The position numbers were made by a program, and so were the translations under genes. Positions 36,501 through 48,100 of a stretch of DNA of 64,000 bases are shown here, piece after piece. The notes below the pieces were generated by a model. The model worked only from the letters and a program-made list of their open reading frames with translations. It was not told the DNA's origin and ran no database searches. This stretch comes from Turbatrix aceti (taxonomy: Eukaryota; Nematoda; Chromadorea; Rhabditida; Panagrolaimidae): the NCBI GenBank assembly GCA_963969345.1, contig OZ017767.1, positions 1,922,001-1,986,000 of the forward strand, read 5' to 3'. Positions within the stretch are counted from its first letter, which is position 1; each line of letters opens with the position of its first letter.

Positions 36501-36636
36501 CGTCCGTGGCATTAAGACTCGAGATAAATTCTGCCGGATTTACGGCAGAAGCCGCAATAGAATTATTCAAAACCACAATGGCTTTGTTGGTTGTGAGAAA
36601 TCTGTTATGACCAAATGTTCCGTACGGTGAAGCCAT
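27567..36636 (-). CDS. STR-superfamily-like serpentine chemoreceptor with transposon-filled introns
   Basis: Three exons, 36636-36280, 33680-33144 and 27878-27567, are joined in phase 0 and give 401 aa. Junctions are CTG|GTGAGA, TTTTAG|CAC, CAG|GTAAGT and TTTTAAG|GCC. The N-terminus is long and carries potential N-glycosylation sites before TM1 (NIFIIVFTMIGMTLNYFLLWLIG). Exon 2 has the PLQFIYRYFLIVHD block typical of STR/SRD-type receptors at the end of TM3. Exon 3 has the last two TMs (AIVPSVFCLLPCSALVLLGLL and FGIATSSLWSLLPTVNALMTICVIKSYRE) and a short Pro-rich tail. The expected role is sensory-neuron GPCR. Intron 1 (2.6 kb) contains a 1.98-kb palindrome. Intron 2 (5.3 kb) is almost entirely a Ty3/gypsy element; without it the intron would be about 240 bp. 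All exons are intact, so the gene may still work. Subfamily assignment (str, srd or srj) is uncertain. Confidence 0.78.
28000..28004. other. Target-site duplication, left copy (ATTAT)
   Basis: The five bases next to the left LTR recur at 33026-33030 next to the right LTR. Five-base duplications are usual for Ty3/gypsy integration. Confidence 0.85.
28005..28343 (+). repeat. 5' LTR
   Basis: It starts TGTTGAG and ends ATACAACA (TG...CA with short inverted ends). A polyadenylation-type AATAAA lies near 28315. The LTR also contains a GTAAGC and a TTCTCTTCAG about 50 bp apart, which could act as splice donor and acceptor. Confidence 0.95.
28346..28360 (+). other. Primer-binding site candidate
   Basis: TGGTGACC begins two bases after the LTR and would pair with a tRNA 3' end GGTCACCA, the type seen in some Ty3/gypsy clades that use tRNA-Trp. 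Complementarity beyond eight bases was not established. Confidence 0.5.
28371..32606 (+). CDS. Gag-Pol polyprotein of Ty3/gypsy element
   Basis: A single uninterrupted 1411-aa frame with no frameshift between gag and pol. Gag (about 1-300) has a capsid-like region, then two zinc knuckles near 248-280 (CLSCGGNHPRAQC and CYNCQGTGHIKKAC). The protease carries DSGAD near 346. Reverse transcriptase has YLDD near 636. RNase H has ADASEYG near 784 and TDHRPLL. Integrase has an HHCC zinc domain near 1016-1050 and a DD(35)E catalytic triad (MDFAGP near 1079, DNGPQ near 1134, GERY near 1170). The tail after about 1310 is very acidic (Glu/Asp runs) and ends in a basic GRPKRIRREP stretch. All catalytic motifs are present, so the product looks functional. 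Codon use is GC-rich compared with the host DNA. It encodes particle formation, reverse transcription and integration for the element. Confidence 0.95.
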   Translation: MPSFTMTPEEFEKMMARCTMASEEGPYRVEVELLPHAPENPETFRNWLSRIELALDRAPPSWDDKRKTAFVLEKMSPEAFNQYVNAESPEDVKNKTYKQTIEKLKKRSNVHHSEFSLRHTFFQETRKPGEGMDEFFGRMYALSIQADIAKMTGETLVAYVLLTKMNQPEDRKAREKLLSFVRKDTEKNMTFAALRTALVEFLTSEKEIQTLSNASTKSEVVARAQREAPRGGWNPQERRQIGTAQGDSCLSCGGNHPRAQCRFRDSKCYNCQGTGHIKKACKKGLQPYARRVTAPNSEPLGEEREAESYAANWAEVYDVYRFGQNGKFPFRQKMINVNGRPTHFLLDSGADISILPLEVATRFNIPLRPTTTVARTMQGVLTPFAGTFDVVMKYGDRSTRQTIYAHPDAVDNLLGCPAMIGLNIWQEEEEKRVMRTGLEAEAEASSDNPMLKEMKRTYPEVFKDGLGCCTKAKAHLKLKEGARPVFCRARPVPHAYLAKLEAEYRRLEGMAVTEPTDHTHWASPTIALTKPNGETRLCVDFSTGLNAALEDHGHPLPAPEDLFAMVNGAKCFSQIDLKDAYLQVPLDEESKDLCVMHTHRGLYRYQRLPFGIKTAPAIFQQIMDQMLAGLPFALCYLDDILIASADETTHRKHVEEVLQRIQDFGFRVKAEKCKFGCQTVKFLGFIIDQNGRRPDPAKIQAITGMPPPKNVSQLRSLNGMINHYQVFIAKLRDLRQPLDDLLKKDVPWSWGEEQQRAFEKCKEALASDLAIMHFNPEYPIIVSADASEYGIGAVIQHRLPGGELKAVAHASRSLTPVEKKYGQGEKEALALVYAVTKFRKMLAGRRFHLQTDHRPLLAIFGSKEGIKATSASRLQRWATLLLGYDFTLSYVNTTQFGQADALSRLIAAYPRDEEDEMIVAMTQVDTDLKGVLQEVALGAPEVGHVTRNDPLLQEITRFVLRGWPTRAELGTHRWHRELAPFYPLREKLQLQQNCLLYGDRVLIPQRLRARALRLLHATHPGTTRMKLLASSYLFWPGLLKDIERHVENCGDCQRAQPPTRLAPLHPWPATSRPLERVHMDFAGPIAGKMLLVGVDAFSHFPFVYVMKSTTAEALVVTMTAFCHNFGIPELLVTDNGPQFRSETFQRFCRANLIRKMYSPAYQPQSNGLGERYVQVIKKILAKNPTMELPTALQLGLSQYRNTPNARNVDQKSPAEAFFGRPIRSTLDLLKPVRRHAPAPPSREQEAMKRQYDNRHGVRQRSFHPGDMVWYRRQRHEQPEEGMIIKACGNALYEVEKGDGTTQQFHANQIQRAPNQPAREVDRGIDEEPLEDLSAAEEEEGDGDTADEEEDRASQNNEEAEVEQEAEVEHLPAEEPLAAPGTTTGRPKRIRREPNRLVIDPQAGPRYNEERR
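32675..32686 (+). other. Polypurine tract
   Basis: The purine-rich GGCAGAGGGAAG lies directly against the 3' LTR, where plus-strand DNA synthesis of LTR elements is primed. Confidence 0.7.
32687..33025 (+). repeat. 3' LTR
   Basis: It is the same length (339 bp) as the left LTR and reads as identical on visual comparison. It is followed by the ATTAT target duplication at 33026-33030. Confidence 0.95.
34271..36250. mobile_element. 1,980-bp TTAA-flanked palindromic (fold-back) element
   Basis: Two arms of about 930-960 bp (34271-35200 and 35291-36250) are inverted copies with only a few percent mismatch. They are separated by an AT-rich spacer of about 90 bp. The ends are RAGGGACTCTGCGAGCC and each is flanked by TTAA (34267-34270 and 36251-36254), the target duplicated by piggyBac-type transposons. 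Each arm also contains an imperfect direct duplication of about 332 bp (GGCACGAGAAATCGACTGG at 34499 and 34830; GACGTCGATTGA at 34669 and 35001). Open frames of 120-150 codons in the arms mirror one another and look like chance. The element sits in intron 1 of the chemoreceptor. There is no transposase. Superfamily is inferred from the TTAA only. Confidence 0.85.
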
Positions 36637-39600
36637 TGGAAATCGTTCGTATTTTAAAAATACTTTCTCAGTGACTTTCTCAGTTAAAAAAATGAGAACT
36701 ACGGGGGAACAAGAAACAGGTGATTCTGGCGTTTGCTACAAAATTGAAGGTTGAGGGTTGTTGGTGTGCATAACAGATAACTGTTGTATGATAATTGTTC
36801 ATAAAAAATATTGATTTTGTGAATATCTTATATCACTGTTCAAAAGTTCGTAGATTAAAATTTGGTACCCATCTTTAAAAAAAAGATCCATAAAAATTGT
36901 TCTTTGGGAAAAACTGATTAGAGTATTTAGTATTCATTCAGTTAAAAAATATGACTAATTTTTGAAAGAATTCAGATCTTAGATGCCCGAAAGTTAAAAT
37001 TATAAATTATAAAATTACATTTCTCAAACATATAAACGCAATGTTTAAAATCAGATTTTGATTTTGTGCTTTTGTTCATTTGGAAAACAAAACTGTTGCA
37101 GTTGCTGTGACTTTCTAATTGTTGAAAAATAGTAATATATCGGAATAATTTTTTTGCAGAACAAATAAATAATTGCAGAACAAATAAAAATACAGAACAA
37201 ATAAATAAATAAAAAATAAATAATAAATTTGTATACTCTGAAAACCTGAACTACGAATCTTGATTTCAATGTATGTACCTAACTTTTGTTTATATTTAGT
37301 TATTTTAATAAAACGATAAATTTCCCCATTTTTTGTTCCCCCAAAAAAAACGAGAACTTTACTATCATTCCCCCCCCCCCTTCAAAAAGTTGCTTACTGA
37401 TGGGGGAACTAATATTCCAGTTTTTTTTGTTTTTCTTTGGCCCATTTGCGCAGTCTGTCTCCCTGGAGAAGCAAAGAATCGTGCCGTACCAGGCAGCATT
37501 ATGCCATACATCCTCCTCCTGGCCTTAGAGATAACGATGTTAGCGTGGTCGGTTTTGTCTTCCGGAACTCTTTTGGTTTCCTTCGCCTGACTTAACTTCC
37601 CGACTAAACTTATTACACCCGACTTTGAGCTCCTGGGGCGGGTAACTAACAAAAGTCTGATACGGGTTTTTTTTCGGTGAAGTTTTTTAACTGGGTTTGT
37701 CTAAAGCGTTGTAATTGATTTTAAACATTTTGTAACGATGTTGAAAGTTCAACAAAAAATCTTTATAATAAATTTAAAAAATCTTTATAATTTTAAATTT
37801 ATTTTGTTATCATAAAATCTCAGTAACAGTTTCTAAAAACTGATCTTGAATCTCAAACAAAAGTATGCAATGCAAAAAAAAACATTATTATTGAACATTT
37901 TTTTAAGTGAACATTTTGTTTCTTTTAAGATTTTTTAAACAAACTGTAACGAAAATAAAAAAGACTTTTATTTGTAGTGTTTTCAGTGTTTTTAATTCAA
38001 AAAAAACTTTTTATGATTTTAAAAAGTAATTACAGTTTGGGCTGTATTTTTTCAGTTTTCAATGCTATTGCTTACCAAAATTCACTTTTTTGGGCCGCTT
38101 CCGTTGGTTACATTAACGCAGGTTTCATTTATTTTGGTTAAATAAAAACCGCGTTGACGACTGTTTTCAGTATGTTTAGAATAACTTTTTCTATCAAATT
38201 TTAGAATTTGATAAACAAAACACTTCTTTCAAGAATGTTCAGTTTTTTTTATCAAATTTTAATAAACTTCAGTTATTTTTACATACAAACGAATCCTAAA
38301 AATATACATTTTTTTCGTTATGCTCTAATATTCTCAAAAATATTAAAAAAATATATAACTTCAGTTTTTTTACAAAAAAACCCAAAAAAATGCCAAAAAA
38401 TATTTTAAATTGGATCAAACAAATTTGAAAAAATTCGAGCGTATTTTTGTATCGGGAGCGATAAGTTTTTTTGTTTGCCCTTGTCATTTGTATAAATATG
38501 TACATACACCAACACCCACGGCGGTAACGACTGAACGTGGTGAAGTGAAAGAAAAAAAATTAAAAAAGCGCTGCCATGGGAAAACTAGTAAAACGAGGCA
38601 GTAATTGCCACCAAGTCTTCTCTATTTCTGCTACACCTGGTCGTTGCTATTTATGTAGCTTTTGCTTTAACCGTTAGAACTGCCGAAGTAGTTAAGCAAC
38701 GTGTAATGAGTTTTTTAACTGCGATTTGAGGAATCATATATATTTAAATATTTTTAAAACTCATTTTTAAAACTAAAACTCGATAAATTGAAAGAGCCAG
38801 TTTTACGACCCTCTTATTGTCCAAAAACTTTTTTTTGCTTTTTTTAACAATCAAAAAAATCTGAGAAAAATTTATCTATGTCGCAGTTTTCCCTTTCTTT
38901 GTCCCCTGCACCTTTCATCTATGTAACCATAATTTGCAAAATGATAAATGTTTATTATACGCCCGCATGACTTGAAGTAGTAGGCGGTTGCCGTGCACGC
39001 TGCCCCGCAATTGCACGTAAAACATAAATTTTCTGAACCACGCAACTGCTGCATCACAGTTTTTCAACTTGACCGCTTTTTTCGAAACTGCATTTTGAGC
39101 CTAAAGTGAAAAAAAAAGAAGTTCGGCGAACGGCGTCGAAGCAAGCGTGCCTAATTTCTTCTTATCCAAATGAATTATTCAGGGCATTTTACTTGTACAC
39201 AGTTTTGTTCCCGCCGATGTCGTTATCATAATTTTTCAATTTTTTTATCATTCGTCATTAGCTATTATCATGTATGCAGCTTCTTTTTTGAGGTGTTTAC
39301 AAAAATTACTCGCGGGTGCAGTGAATATTTTTAAGGCATTAAGTTGATCGTTTTGACATGTCTCAGTGTCAAAAAGATATGAAAGCCATCAAGTACAATC
39401 AGTTTTTTGGTTTGAATTAATTTTCGGACATCATTGGATAATACAGTTTATTCGAAATGTTAGCAATTGTTCCTTTTTGGTAAAAATTTATTGTCGACCA
39501 GTTTAAAATTTTTCTTCCTCAATTTTCGATCTGAAAAACTCAAATATTTACAAAAGAAGTCAAATTTATTTTGTTTATTTATTTTTACATGCTATAAATT

Positions 39601-42600
39601 CAAACGACAGTTTTTTTTTTAAATTTTAATTTCCCCAAAACAATTTTGGGTAAAACCGTTGCAATACAGTTATCAGTAACAGCGGACTTTTACGGACTGC
39701 ACTAAATGACAGCAATAAGTGTTTCCTATTGCCAAGCACTTGAAGTTTTAGGACAGTTCAGGAAGTTCAACGGTTTCCAGTTTTTTACCCTCTTTTTTCC
39801 AGTAACATGTTCGACAGGGTTGTCATCTGGTTTGTTTCGCTGTCATTGAGTCACTTCAATTAGCTGTCGAATGTGCATGTCAACGATAGTGGCACTAACT
39901 TAATAAAAAAGTTTGGCACCGGGTAAACAAATTTTAGTTCTGTACGTGTCAGATAAATTTCATCGATTGACACGGGATGGAAGTTTAAAGAAAATATATT
40001 TGATGTACAGTTAATTTTTATAACGGTTGTTTTGTGACTGATTTTTTTTATTATTTCTATATTTTGGTGCACCAGTATCGTAACATTCAAAAATATTTTT
40101 TAATCGTTAAACATATTATTTTGGACATTCTAAATAATTTTTAGGACAAGCAATTTATAAAACATTTTCAATTCTAAATTACGATAATAAACAGTAAAAC
40201 AAACAATCTTGTAAATAACCAATCAAAACTGTAACTTTATAGCAATTTTACGTTTTTTTCAGTTTTTTTTGGTTTTTTTTTCCAACCGACCTGACCTTTG
40301 CTTACATAGCTGTTCATTTGTGAGTGTCAAAAAAATGTTTACAAAATCCCCCGGCTTTGTGACCACACCGCTGGCATAGCCATCGGGATATCCCTTTTGA
40401 CGTGATACTAGATACATAGTTACAAAATTTTGAGTGGGAGGAAAACGCAAAAAGGGCGGCAACCTTGTCAGAAAAGGGGGAGGGGAGGACATCGATACCG
40501 CAAAGGAAAAGGAAAAGCAAAAACACGCGAGATAAACACTCAATTTGCTTTTTGCGCCCTTCCCTATCCTCATCCATCCCCCTCCCCTGTCTTTCATTTC
40601 GCTTTTTTTGACTGGACTTTTTTCATTTTCAGTCCGTGCCATCTAAAAGCCTCAGCAAAGTCCCTTCATAGTTTCTCATCCTCGATTCCGAGAAAACCAG
40701 GGGTTTTTATTTCCATGTCAAAAAAACTCCTCTTTTTTGTGTTCCCACAAGGCTAAATACGCTGCTAAACTGATGTGAATCGTCTGATGCGGATTGGGAT
40801 TTATTTACAATGATATCTCCTTTCACGTTTTTAAATATGTCTAAGAGTTTTTTTTTCAGATTTTGTTTGATGTTAAGACAAAGCACAGTGGTTTTAACCA
40901 TTGTTCTGTACATATTTCTTGACGTCAAAAAACTCAGTTTAAAAATAAGACTCATTCAAAGCTGTTTATTAATTTTTTGATCTGATACCCAAAGTTTTAG
41001 GCAACTAATAAATACTCAGTCAATAGACGGTGCAGTTTTTTTTTTATTAGGACATTCAATATGTACTCAATGATTTCTTTTTTTGTAAAATTTTTGACAT
41101 CCGTGGTCACATCCTAATGAATATATTTTGTAAGTAACAGACACAATAAACAGTGCTTTATATCAAAAATTTCATAGCCCCTAATTTTCACAGTTTAATG
41201 ACACCTAACATTTTTTTTCAGCGCTCATGCGTATTTTTTTTTATTTTCAAACGAAAAACCTAAATCTCTTTTCCCCAATTTTTTTTTGTCTTCCGGAAAT
41301 TTAATTACCCCTTTCCGCTCTCCTGATCTCGATTTTAGTCTTTCACCCCAACAAACCCGACATTTTTCACAGCCCAACTTGCCAAACTTTTTTGACTTGT
41401 TGCCAGGTTTTGAGTTTTGACACCGCGATGCAGCACAAAACATAGTAGCGCCGACCGATCGACCGACAGGTAAGCCGCATAGCCGCTGGCATCAGCTATA
41501 TCACACAGGCCAGTAAAATAAATAAATGTCAATTCGTCGTGTAAAATGTGTTTTGTTGTTGTGACACAATTTTTCAATGCGAGCACTTCGATTTCTTTTG
41601 GTCTAGTTTTTCTCTACTATTTTTTCCCCAAACTTTTGTTCAACAATTTTTTTTTGTTTTGTTATTTTAAATTGCACTTTTGCCTTTAGCACGTGCATGA
41701 CAGAAAACATAGCCTGCCCGTTCGAGTCAGAGTGATAAATTTATTTCTGAAAATAATGTGAAAAATAAATGGTATGGTATGCTTTGTATTTTCGGCGGCT
41801 TTGCTGGATTTATGTGTGCCACATGAGGCAGAAAACTATGTCATTCAGTTATGTATTTTTATGGTGATCAAAAAATGTCAAAACTAGGAAGTTATTTGTG
41901 AAAATACAGTTATCGCATTGTTTTTTTTGTGACACAATTTTGAGTGTGTCAATGTGACAAAAAGAAAAATTAAATTAGTTTTTTTCCAATAATTATACTT
42001 TTTAGTTTCAATTAATATGTGTTACAGTTTTCATACTGAAAAAAAATTCTGTTTTTTAGCATTTAAAAAAATGTTTTGGGATGTCCAGTTGTGATGTAAC
42101 TGTCCGCCCCCCAAGAATTGACTGACAAAAAATACTCTAGCTCTAGGATTCCCAGTGACTGCCCATAAACTCATGAAAATCAGCTTTGTGTTTTCTAACT
42201 TGAATGTTATATTTTAACGCATATTATCCATTTTTAAACATGTACATACTGTTAAAATCCAATTTTGATCACCGATGCAATCAGTTTTTTGTGCCTTAGG
42301 GGAAAAATAACAGTTTTTTACAGATACTTATACAATTACTTTTTTTTTTAATTTTGTGACTGAAGTCAGACTTTCCACAAACTCTCATTCTTATGAAACT
42401 CGATATTTCCCAAATCATCATTAGATTCATCACCCCCTTTTTCTTCAAAAAAAAATTCTCGCATATAATGAATTGGACACTTGATTGAAAGAACGTGCGA
42501 TGAAACGAACACGGAACACAATTTTTTCCTGCAATTGAGAGCAAGTGTGTCAATGTGACATTGAACAAAATTACTCTTTTAATTTCTTTTTGGCCAACTG

Positions 42601-44219
42601 ACACCGGTGTACTTTCTTGCTAATGGCAACGAACGTGACAGAGTAGAAGACGAAAAAGCCTGGATTGGATAGGGATGCACGCTTGAGTACGTGAGTTAGC
42701 GAGGGTATTTTAGGGAAGCTCTTTGTCTTCTGCGTTTCCTGTCTTCACTGACCTGATGGATGATAGTTTTCTCTTTTATTAGTTTTTTTGTTGTTTGTTA
42801 ATCAAACGGAATTTCATCCCGGGCCCAGTTTTTTTGAACAGAACTTGAACTCAACATTTGTTGTGTCTTTTTCAGATCACACATTTTACAGTTTTTACTG
42901 TTGTTTTTTTTGTATTTTGCACAATTTTGTATTTGCAGTAAAAAAATTCGGTTTAAAAAAATTAAACCTTCATAATGTTTAGAATTTTTTTGGACGATAA
43001 AAAACAAATTCAAAAAGAGCAAACAAAATCTATTGCAGTTTTTTTTTGAAAAATACCTGAATCTTATTTCCAAATCTGTTAAAATTTGTGAATTTTTTGA
43101 TTTTCACAAATTTTTTGTAAGAGATGAACCTTTCCAGCTTTTGTCAATTTTTTACTGATTAGAAAAAAGGGCAATAGGAAGCACAGTTTTTTTTTTCCAT
43201 TCTCCACCAAAAACCCAACACTAACAACATTTTCCACGTTTGCCTATCCTACATCTGCAAAGTTCAAGTACTTTATTTTGCGTTTCTTTTATTTTTGATT
43301 AGCAGTGAATTGTTGTTACCCGGAAGCCTTCAATTCAATTGACGCTTACTCCCAACAATGCTTCTTCCCTCCTGGACACTTGATTTTCATTCACCGAGAG
43401 TCTCGATTTTTTGAATCAACTGAGACTTTTGAATCAGTTGTGAAATTTGATTCTTCAGCCTCATTCGAGTGCAATCTACTGGAAAAATCAAGATTACAAA
43501 AAATCTTATAAAAAAAACAGCCGCCTCCTCCAATCTGATTCACGCCAGGGCATAAAAAGTTATCGTTTGTGTGCACTTACATACCTGCTCGGCTTTCATT
43601 CTTGCGTTACATTCAGGTTGTACAATCACAGGAAGCACCCGTGCGTGAGTTTTTCAACAGTGAATATGCAGCTTTTGGTTTTTATTTTAAGGTTAAAAAA
43701 CTGTGAATTTTGTTTTTTATAGTACGCCTTATTACCCGCAACAGTTTGCAAAAAAAATGTTCGTGAAATAATAAAATGAATTTTTGACAACAAAAAATTA
43801 TTGCATTCACATTTTTACAAGTAACATTTACTTCTTCTTTAAACCCGCTCAGTTTTATTGATAAAAATGATTTCATGAAGCAACTAACAGTGTAATTCAC
43901 AGAAAAATAAATTCAGTGATCTTGTATTAAAAAAAAACCTTTTTTCATTTTTTTGATTTTTTCGATAATTTTTTTTAATACCCAAAATTTATTAAAACCA
44001 AATATTTTTTTGGGTATAAACTTTCAATCAGTGTTATCCAAAAAAATCCGCTCCACAAATTGTTTGGTCGACAGTTTTTGTATTCTTATCTTTCGACGGA
44101 AGTAGTACTTGAGCTTTAGCGATTTTTCTTGATGGGTTTCATAAATATCTTTTTCTTCCCTTGAACAGCTTCTTCTGCTGTTTTCACGCTGTCGAGGCGC
44201 TTTCAACGACTCCAATACC

Positions 44220-44318
44220 ATGTCAAGTGGTGGCCCTCTTACCCCTCTCGCCGAGGCCAAGCACGCATCGAGGCGCCGACCACAGGTTCTGGGGCAACGG
44301 CCGGGCGACCGACTGTAA
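44220..44318 (+). CDS. Candidate short ORF in a GC-rich island (possible alternative first exon)
   Basis: Thirty-three codons including stop, MSSGGPLTPLAEAK... to RPGDRL, lie in a compact GC-rich stretch with a possible splice acceptor CTTGAACAG at 44168. Composition resembles the exchanger's coding exons, but the product is unrecognised. The opposite strand is also open over the same interval (78 codons, 44260-44024), so coding on either strand is unproven. Confidence 0.15.
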   Translation: MSSGGPLTPLAEAKHASRRRPQVLGQRPGDRL

Positions 44319-45113
44319 TTGCTAACATTTTCCTCAGAGCTTTACAGTTTCATTTTGTCTCTACTTTGGTATCATAGCTTTGGCTTGATTTTGTTGATTT
44401 TTTTGTATCCATTAAAAATATTAGAACTCAGTTATTTTTGCAAATGCAATATCCTAAAACCAAAAAAATATATAAACACGATCCTAGCAAAAAATGGTAA
44501 GTTCTGTCAAGTTACAATTCTTCCTAGCCAACTTCCAGGTAGTGAGAAATCGTTTTTAGCTCATCGTAAAACAATTGAAAAAAATCAAGTACCAGATACT
44601 TGACATGCAGCCTACTGTTCGCAACTATTTCTGTGTTTTTTTGCATTGGTTTTTAGGAATTAAGTGGATAATTTATTTTTTTATGAAAAATTTTTTCCAA
44701 AAAATTCTAATTTTCTGTAGCTTTGTTAAAATTTCCCAGTGTTTTTGAATTCATAAACAAATTTATTACACACCAACTGAATTATGACTGCACTTTTCTC
44801 ACATAATTATCCCAAAATAATCTGGAATTATTGGTGTGTTGCGACAACAAAGTGTCTAATGTAAGTAAGGGCAAGCTAAAAATAAACAAATGCTTAACGT
44901 TTCAGTTTCCTAGACACACTATTTTTATTTTTAAAAAAAACTTAAAAGTTTTTCTTTTAAAACTTTTTTTTGAGTATCTACTGAAGAATTTTTTTAAAAC
45001 TTTTTTAGGAAAGAACCCAAGGGATCGTACAGTGAATATTTTATAAATATTTACATAATAAAAAAATTATAAATAGTAAAAAAATACATTTACATTTCAA
45101 TATTCCGTTTTTG

Positions 45114-45129
45114 CAGACGGAAACGTCTG
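45114..45129. repeat. Small stem-loop with GAAA loop
   Basis: CAGACG and CGTCTG form a six-base-pair stem closed by GAAA, a GNRA-type tetraloop. It may be fortuitous. Confidence 0.3.
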
Positions 45130-48100
45130 TGGTGTTCCCGTTTTTAGTTGCCTTCAGTTTATCAACCTACAACACCAAAAAATCGTACATATTTATTTTG
45201 TAGTCGTTGTCGGTTTTTTATTATGTATTTAAAAAAATTAATTTCGGTTATTAGATTTGTTTCAGTTTTTTTGTGTGAAAATGTTTTTTACATACATAAA
45301 AAAAGTGAAGTTGTTTAGGGTGACGGCACCTGATCCTGTTTTTGCTCTGATTTTAATTTTTTTATTTTCTGTAAGTTCATCCTGATCTTTTTTAATAAAA
45401 GAAAATTAAATTTCATTTTTTATTCTATTTTTCTTCTACAGTGTTTTTTTTGTTATTTATTATCAGCCTGTTTTAAATTAAAATTTGCCTGTTCTTTAAA
45501 AGTTATACTTTTGCGTCGAAATAATTTTTGCATTTTCCCCAAAACTCGCAACTTGCTAACCTGCTAACAAGCCGACAAAAACCGCAACTTTTCGTTGTAA
45601 TACCTTCTTCCTTTGCCACTTGATGCGTTCTATTGTTTCGAGCAATTGACAGTCGCCTGCTTGCTACTTGGTTCTGGCCAGGTAGTTGCGCATCTCCGCT
45701 CTCGACCCTTGCCCCCTCCCCCCTCCCTGATCTCCGGGGTCTTCAGCCAGCCCAAGCCCAAGCTCAAGCCCAAGCCTGAGCTCTAAGCTTTTTGAGCCTC
45801 TTCAAGCCTGTCCTCCAGCCTCGCCGAGAGGAGAGGGCTAAAGTGAGCTCTCGCGCACGTCAGCAGACAAGGACGTGCGTACAACACGACGATATCCCCC
45901 CTCCCCTGTCCCGCACCTTCCTCTTCGAGGCACTACGTACCAACCCGGCTCTTGGCTCTTGAGACAATGTGAGGACATCCGCTTCATTGACTCTCGTTCT
46001 GCTCTATCAGGGGCGAGTGAATGAGCCCCCTATTCTTCGGGTACCTAAAATTCAGTAACTTGTTCGTTTCGTTCCAAGCAGCATATTTTAGACCCTCAAC
46101 CAAGCGCGCAAGTACATACTACTCATCACTTTACAACTTTCAACTTGGTTCTTCTTCATTTTCTGTTTCTTCTTCTGTCGACTGTCAACTTAACCCGAAG
46201 GAGTGGTAGGCTGCCTCAGTGACGGTAATGACGATAGTTGGAAGGCGGATGAAGTGGTTTAGAAAATTGGCAAATATCTTGGTCTTCTCAGATATTTACG
46301 AGTCAGAAATGCTTTGCCGAGTTGATTTGTTCTTAATTTTTTCGTCTAGTTTTTTTTCTGAGAATTTTTTTTGAGAATTTGGATTTGAATTTGGGGCCTA
46401 AAACGGCATCCTCAATAAAACCACGGGCAGTGAATAAAATAGATTTTATTAATTTTTTTTAATCAAAAAAAGTAGAACTCAGTATATAAAATTTATTCAA
46501 AATCATCTGATTCTAAAAAACAGATTTCCGAGTCCAATTTTAATTCCCATCCAACTCCTTCATGAGTTTTATGTTTCAATTTAAGCTTCTTTATCTTCCT
46601 CCTTCTACTTGCTCACCCCGAACGTCATCTTCATCATCATCCACATCCTTGATCCGATATTCCGTTGAAAACAGCGCTGCACGTTTCAAATGCTTCCAAG
46701 TGCACTTAAAAGTAATTGATCAACGATTTTTTTCTTGTGCTTAATGATTTTTATGACACTCGATTTTCTTTTGTTTTCTATCGTGTATTCAGGTTTGCAA
46801 AAAAATTGTATTATTTTTTTTAATTAAAAAATCATAGATGTTCCAAACTCAGTTTCAATTTTTTATCCAAAAAAGTCCTCCTCCTCCCAACATCAGCTAA
46901 TGCACCCGACTACACGTTTTCTGTTTGTTTTTGAGATTTTAAAGACATAATTTGTCTTTTGTCTGTAATTCGATACGACAAAGGTCAGTGAGTCGAGCAG
47001 AGAGTCAGTCACCCCTGTCAAAAGTTGTTAACCCCCAGCCGGGAGGAGGAAGGGGTGGAGAGTAGCTGGATTGCGAGGACACGTACATATGTAAATGCTA
47101 ATAGTATAGACTCTGACGTAAAAATGCGTCAATGGAGATGGTGTTTGACAGGATTTTTTAAAGGTTTGTACGTGTCTATCGTGTTGAAAAACATAGATGA
47201 GTCAGTCTTTTTTTGCGCACTTTTGTGTCCTTTCGTTAGTGCGGTTGTGGCCAGTTAAAAATTTTTTTCTGTGTTTATGAGATTTGAAAGCTTTTATCAA
47301 CAATGGCCTTTGACAGTTCAAATTTTTCTTGGCAATTTTCGTGTTGCTTAATAAATTATAGAAATTTTAACGTTTCCCGAATTATTAAGAACTTTCAGTT
47401 TTTTTTCACATTCCAATTTTTAATTTAATTTCATGAATCTCCTATGATGAACTCAGTTTATCAGTTTTTTCAAGAAATTTACTTTTCAATTTTTTTTTGA
47501 ATTTCGGAAAAAAAATCAGTTTTTGTATTTAATTTTTTTTAAATGTTGCCAAAAATTTTTCGATGTCCAAAAAAACTTGTTTTTCAAAAAAATGTTACAC
47601 TTTGAACAAGGATTAGTTTGCAACACGTCAAATATCCCGGGAGATGAACACTTTCCCTCTTATCCGGCCGCTTCCTCCTTGTCTCAATCCTCCTCCCATC
47701 GAGTCAATCAATATCCACTTCCCGCATCAATCTTTCTCCTCTGCAACAACTCTGCCCAGACACAAAATATCTCTGGATATACCAAATATAATTATGTATT
47801 TTTTGTGCTTTTGCTCTCTAATTTTTTTTGCCTGTCGTCATGTCATCTCTTTTTGTCCGTTTAATCCCTCGTGCATCTTGTGCATTATTTTTATTATATA
47901 CACACTTAACTAATTGTAAGCTGCCCTCTTTCTCTGTCCTTTCCCCATTTTCCTGCTCCTTCTTCTTCCCCTGGCCGGGTCCCCAGGCTGACAAAGCTCA
48001 GGTGCTAGATATACAACTACTCTACATATATACCCCCCTTTACCGCTACTATTATACTACCACAGCGCCCAGCTAGTCGTGCTTGCAGGGCTTGAGGGCT

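Larger units (their letters stand above)
3612..37950 (-). other. Domain where the polar motif reads AAAACTG on the plus strand (CAGTTTT on minus)
   Basis: By hand count about 45 AAAACTG, often with five to eight A, against about 10 CAGTTTT. Nearly all lie in introns and intergenic DNA; coding exons and the Ty3 element are almost free of them. The named genes in this domain are all on the minus strand. Counts were made by eye and may be off by a few. Confidence 0.75.
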
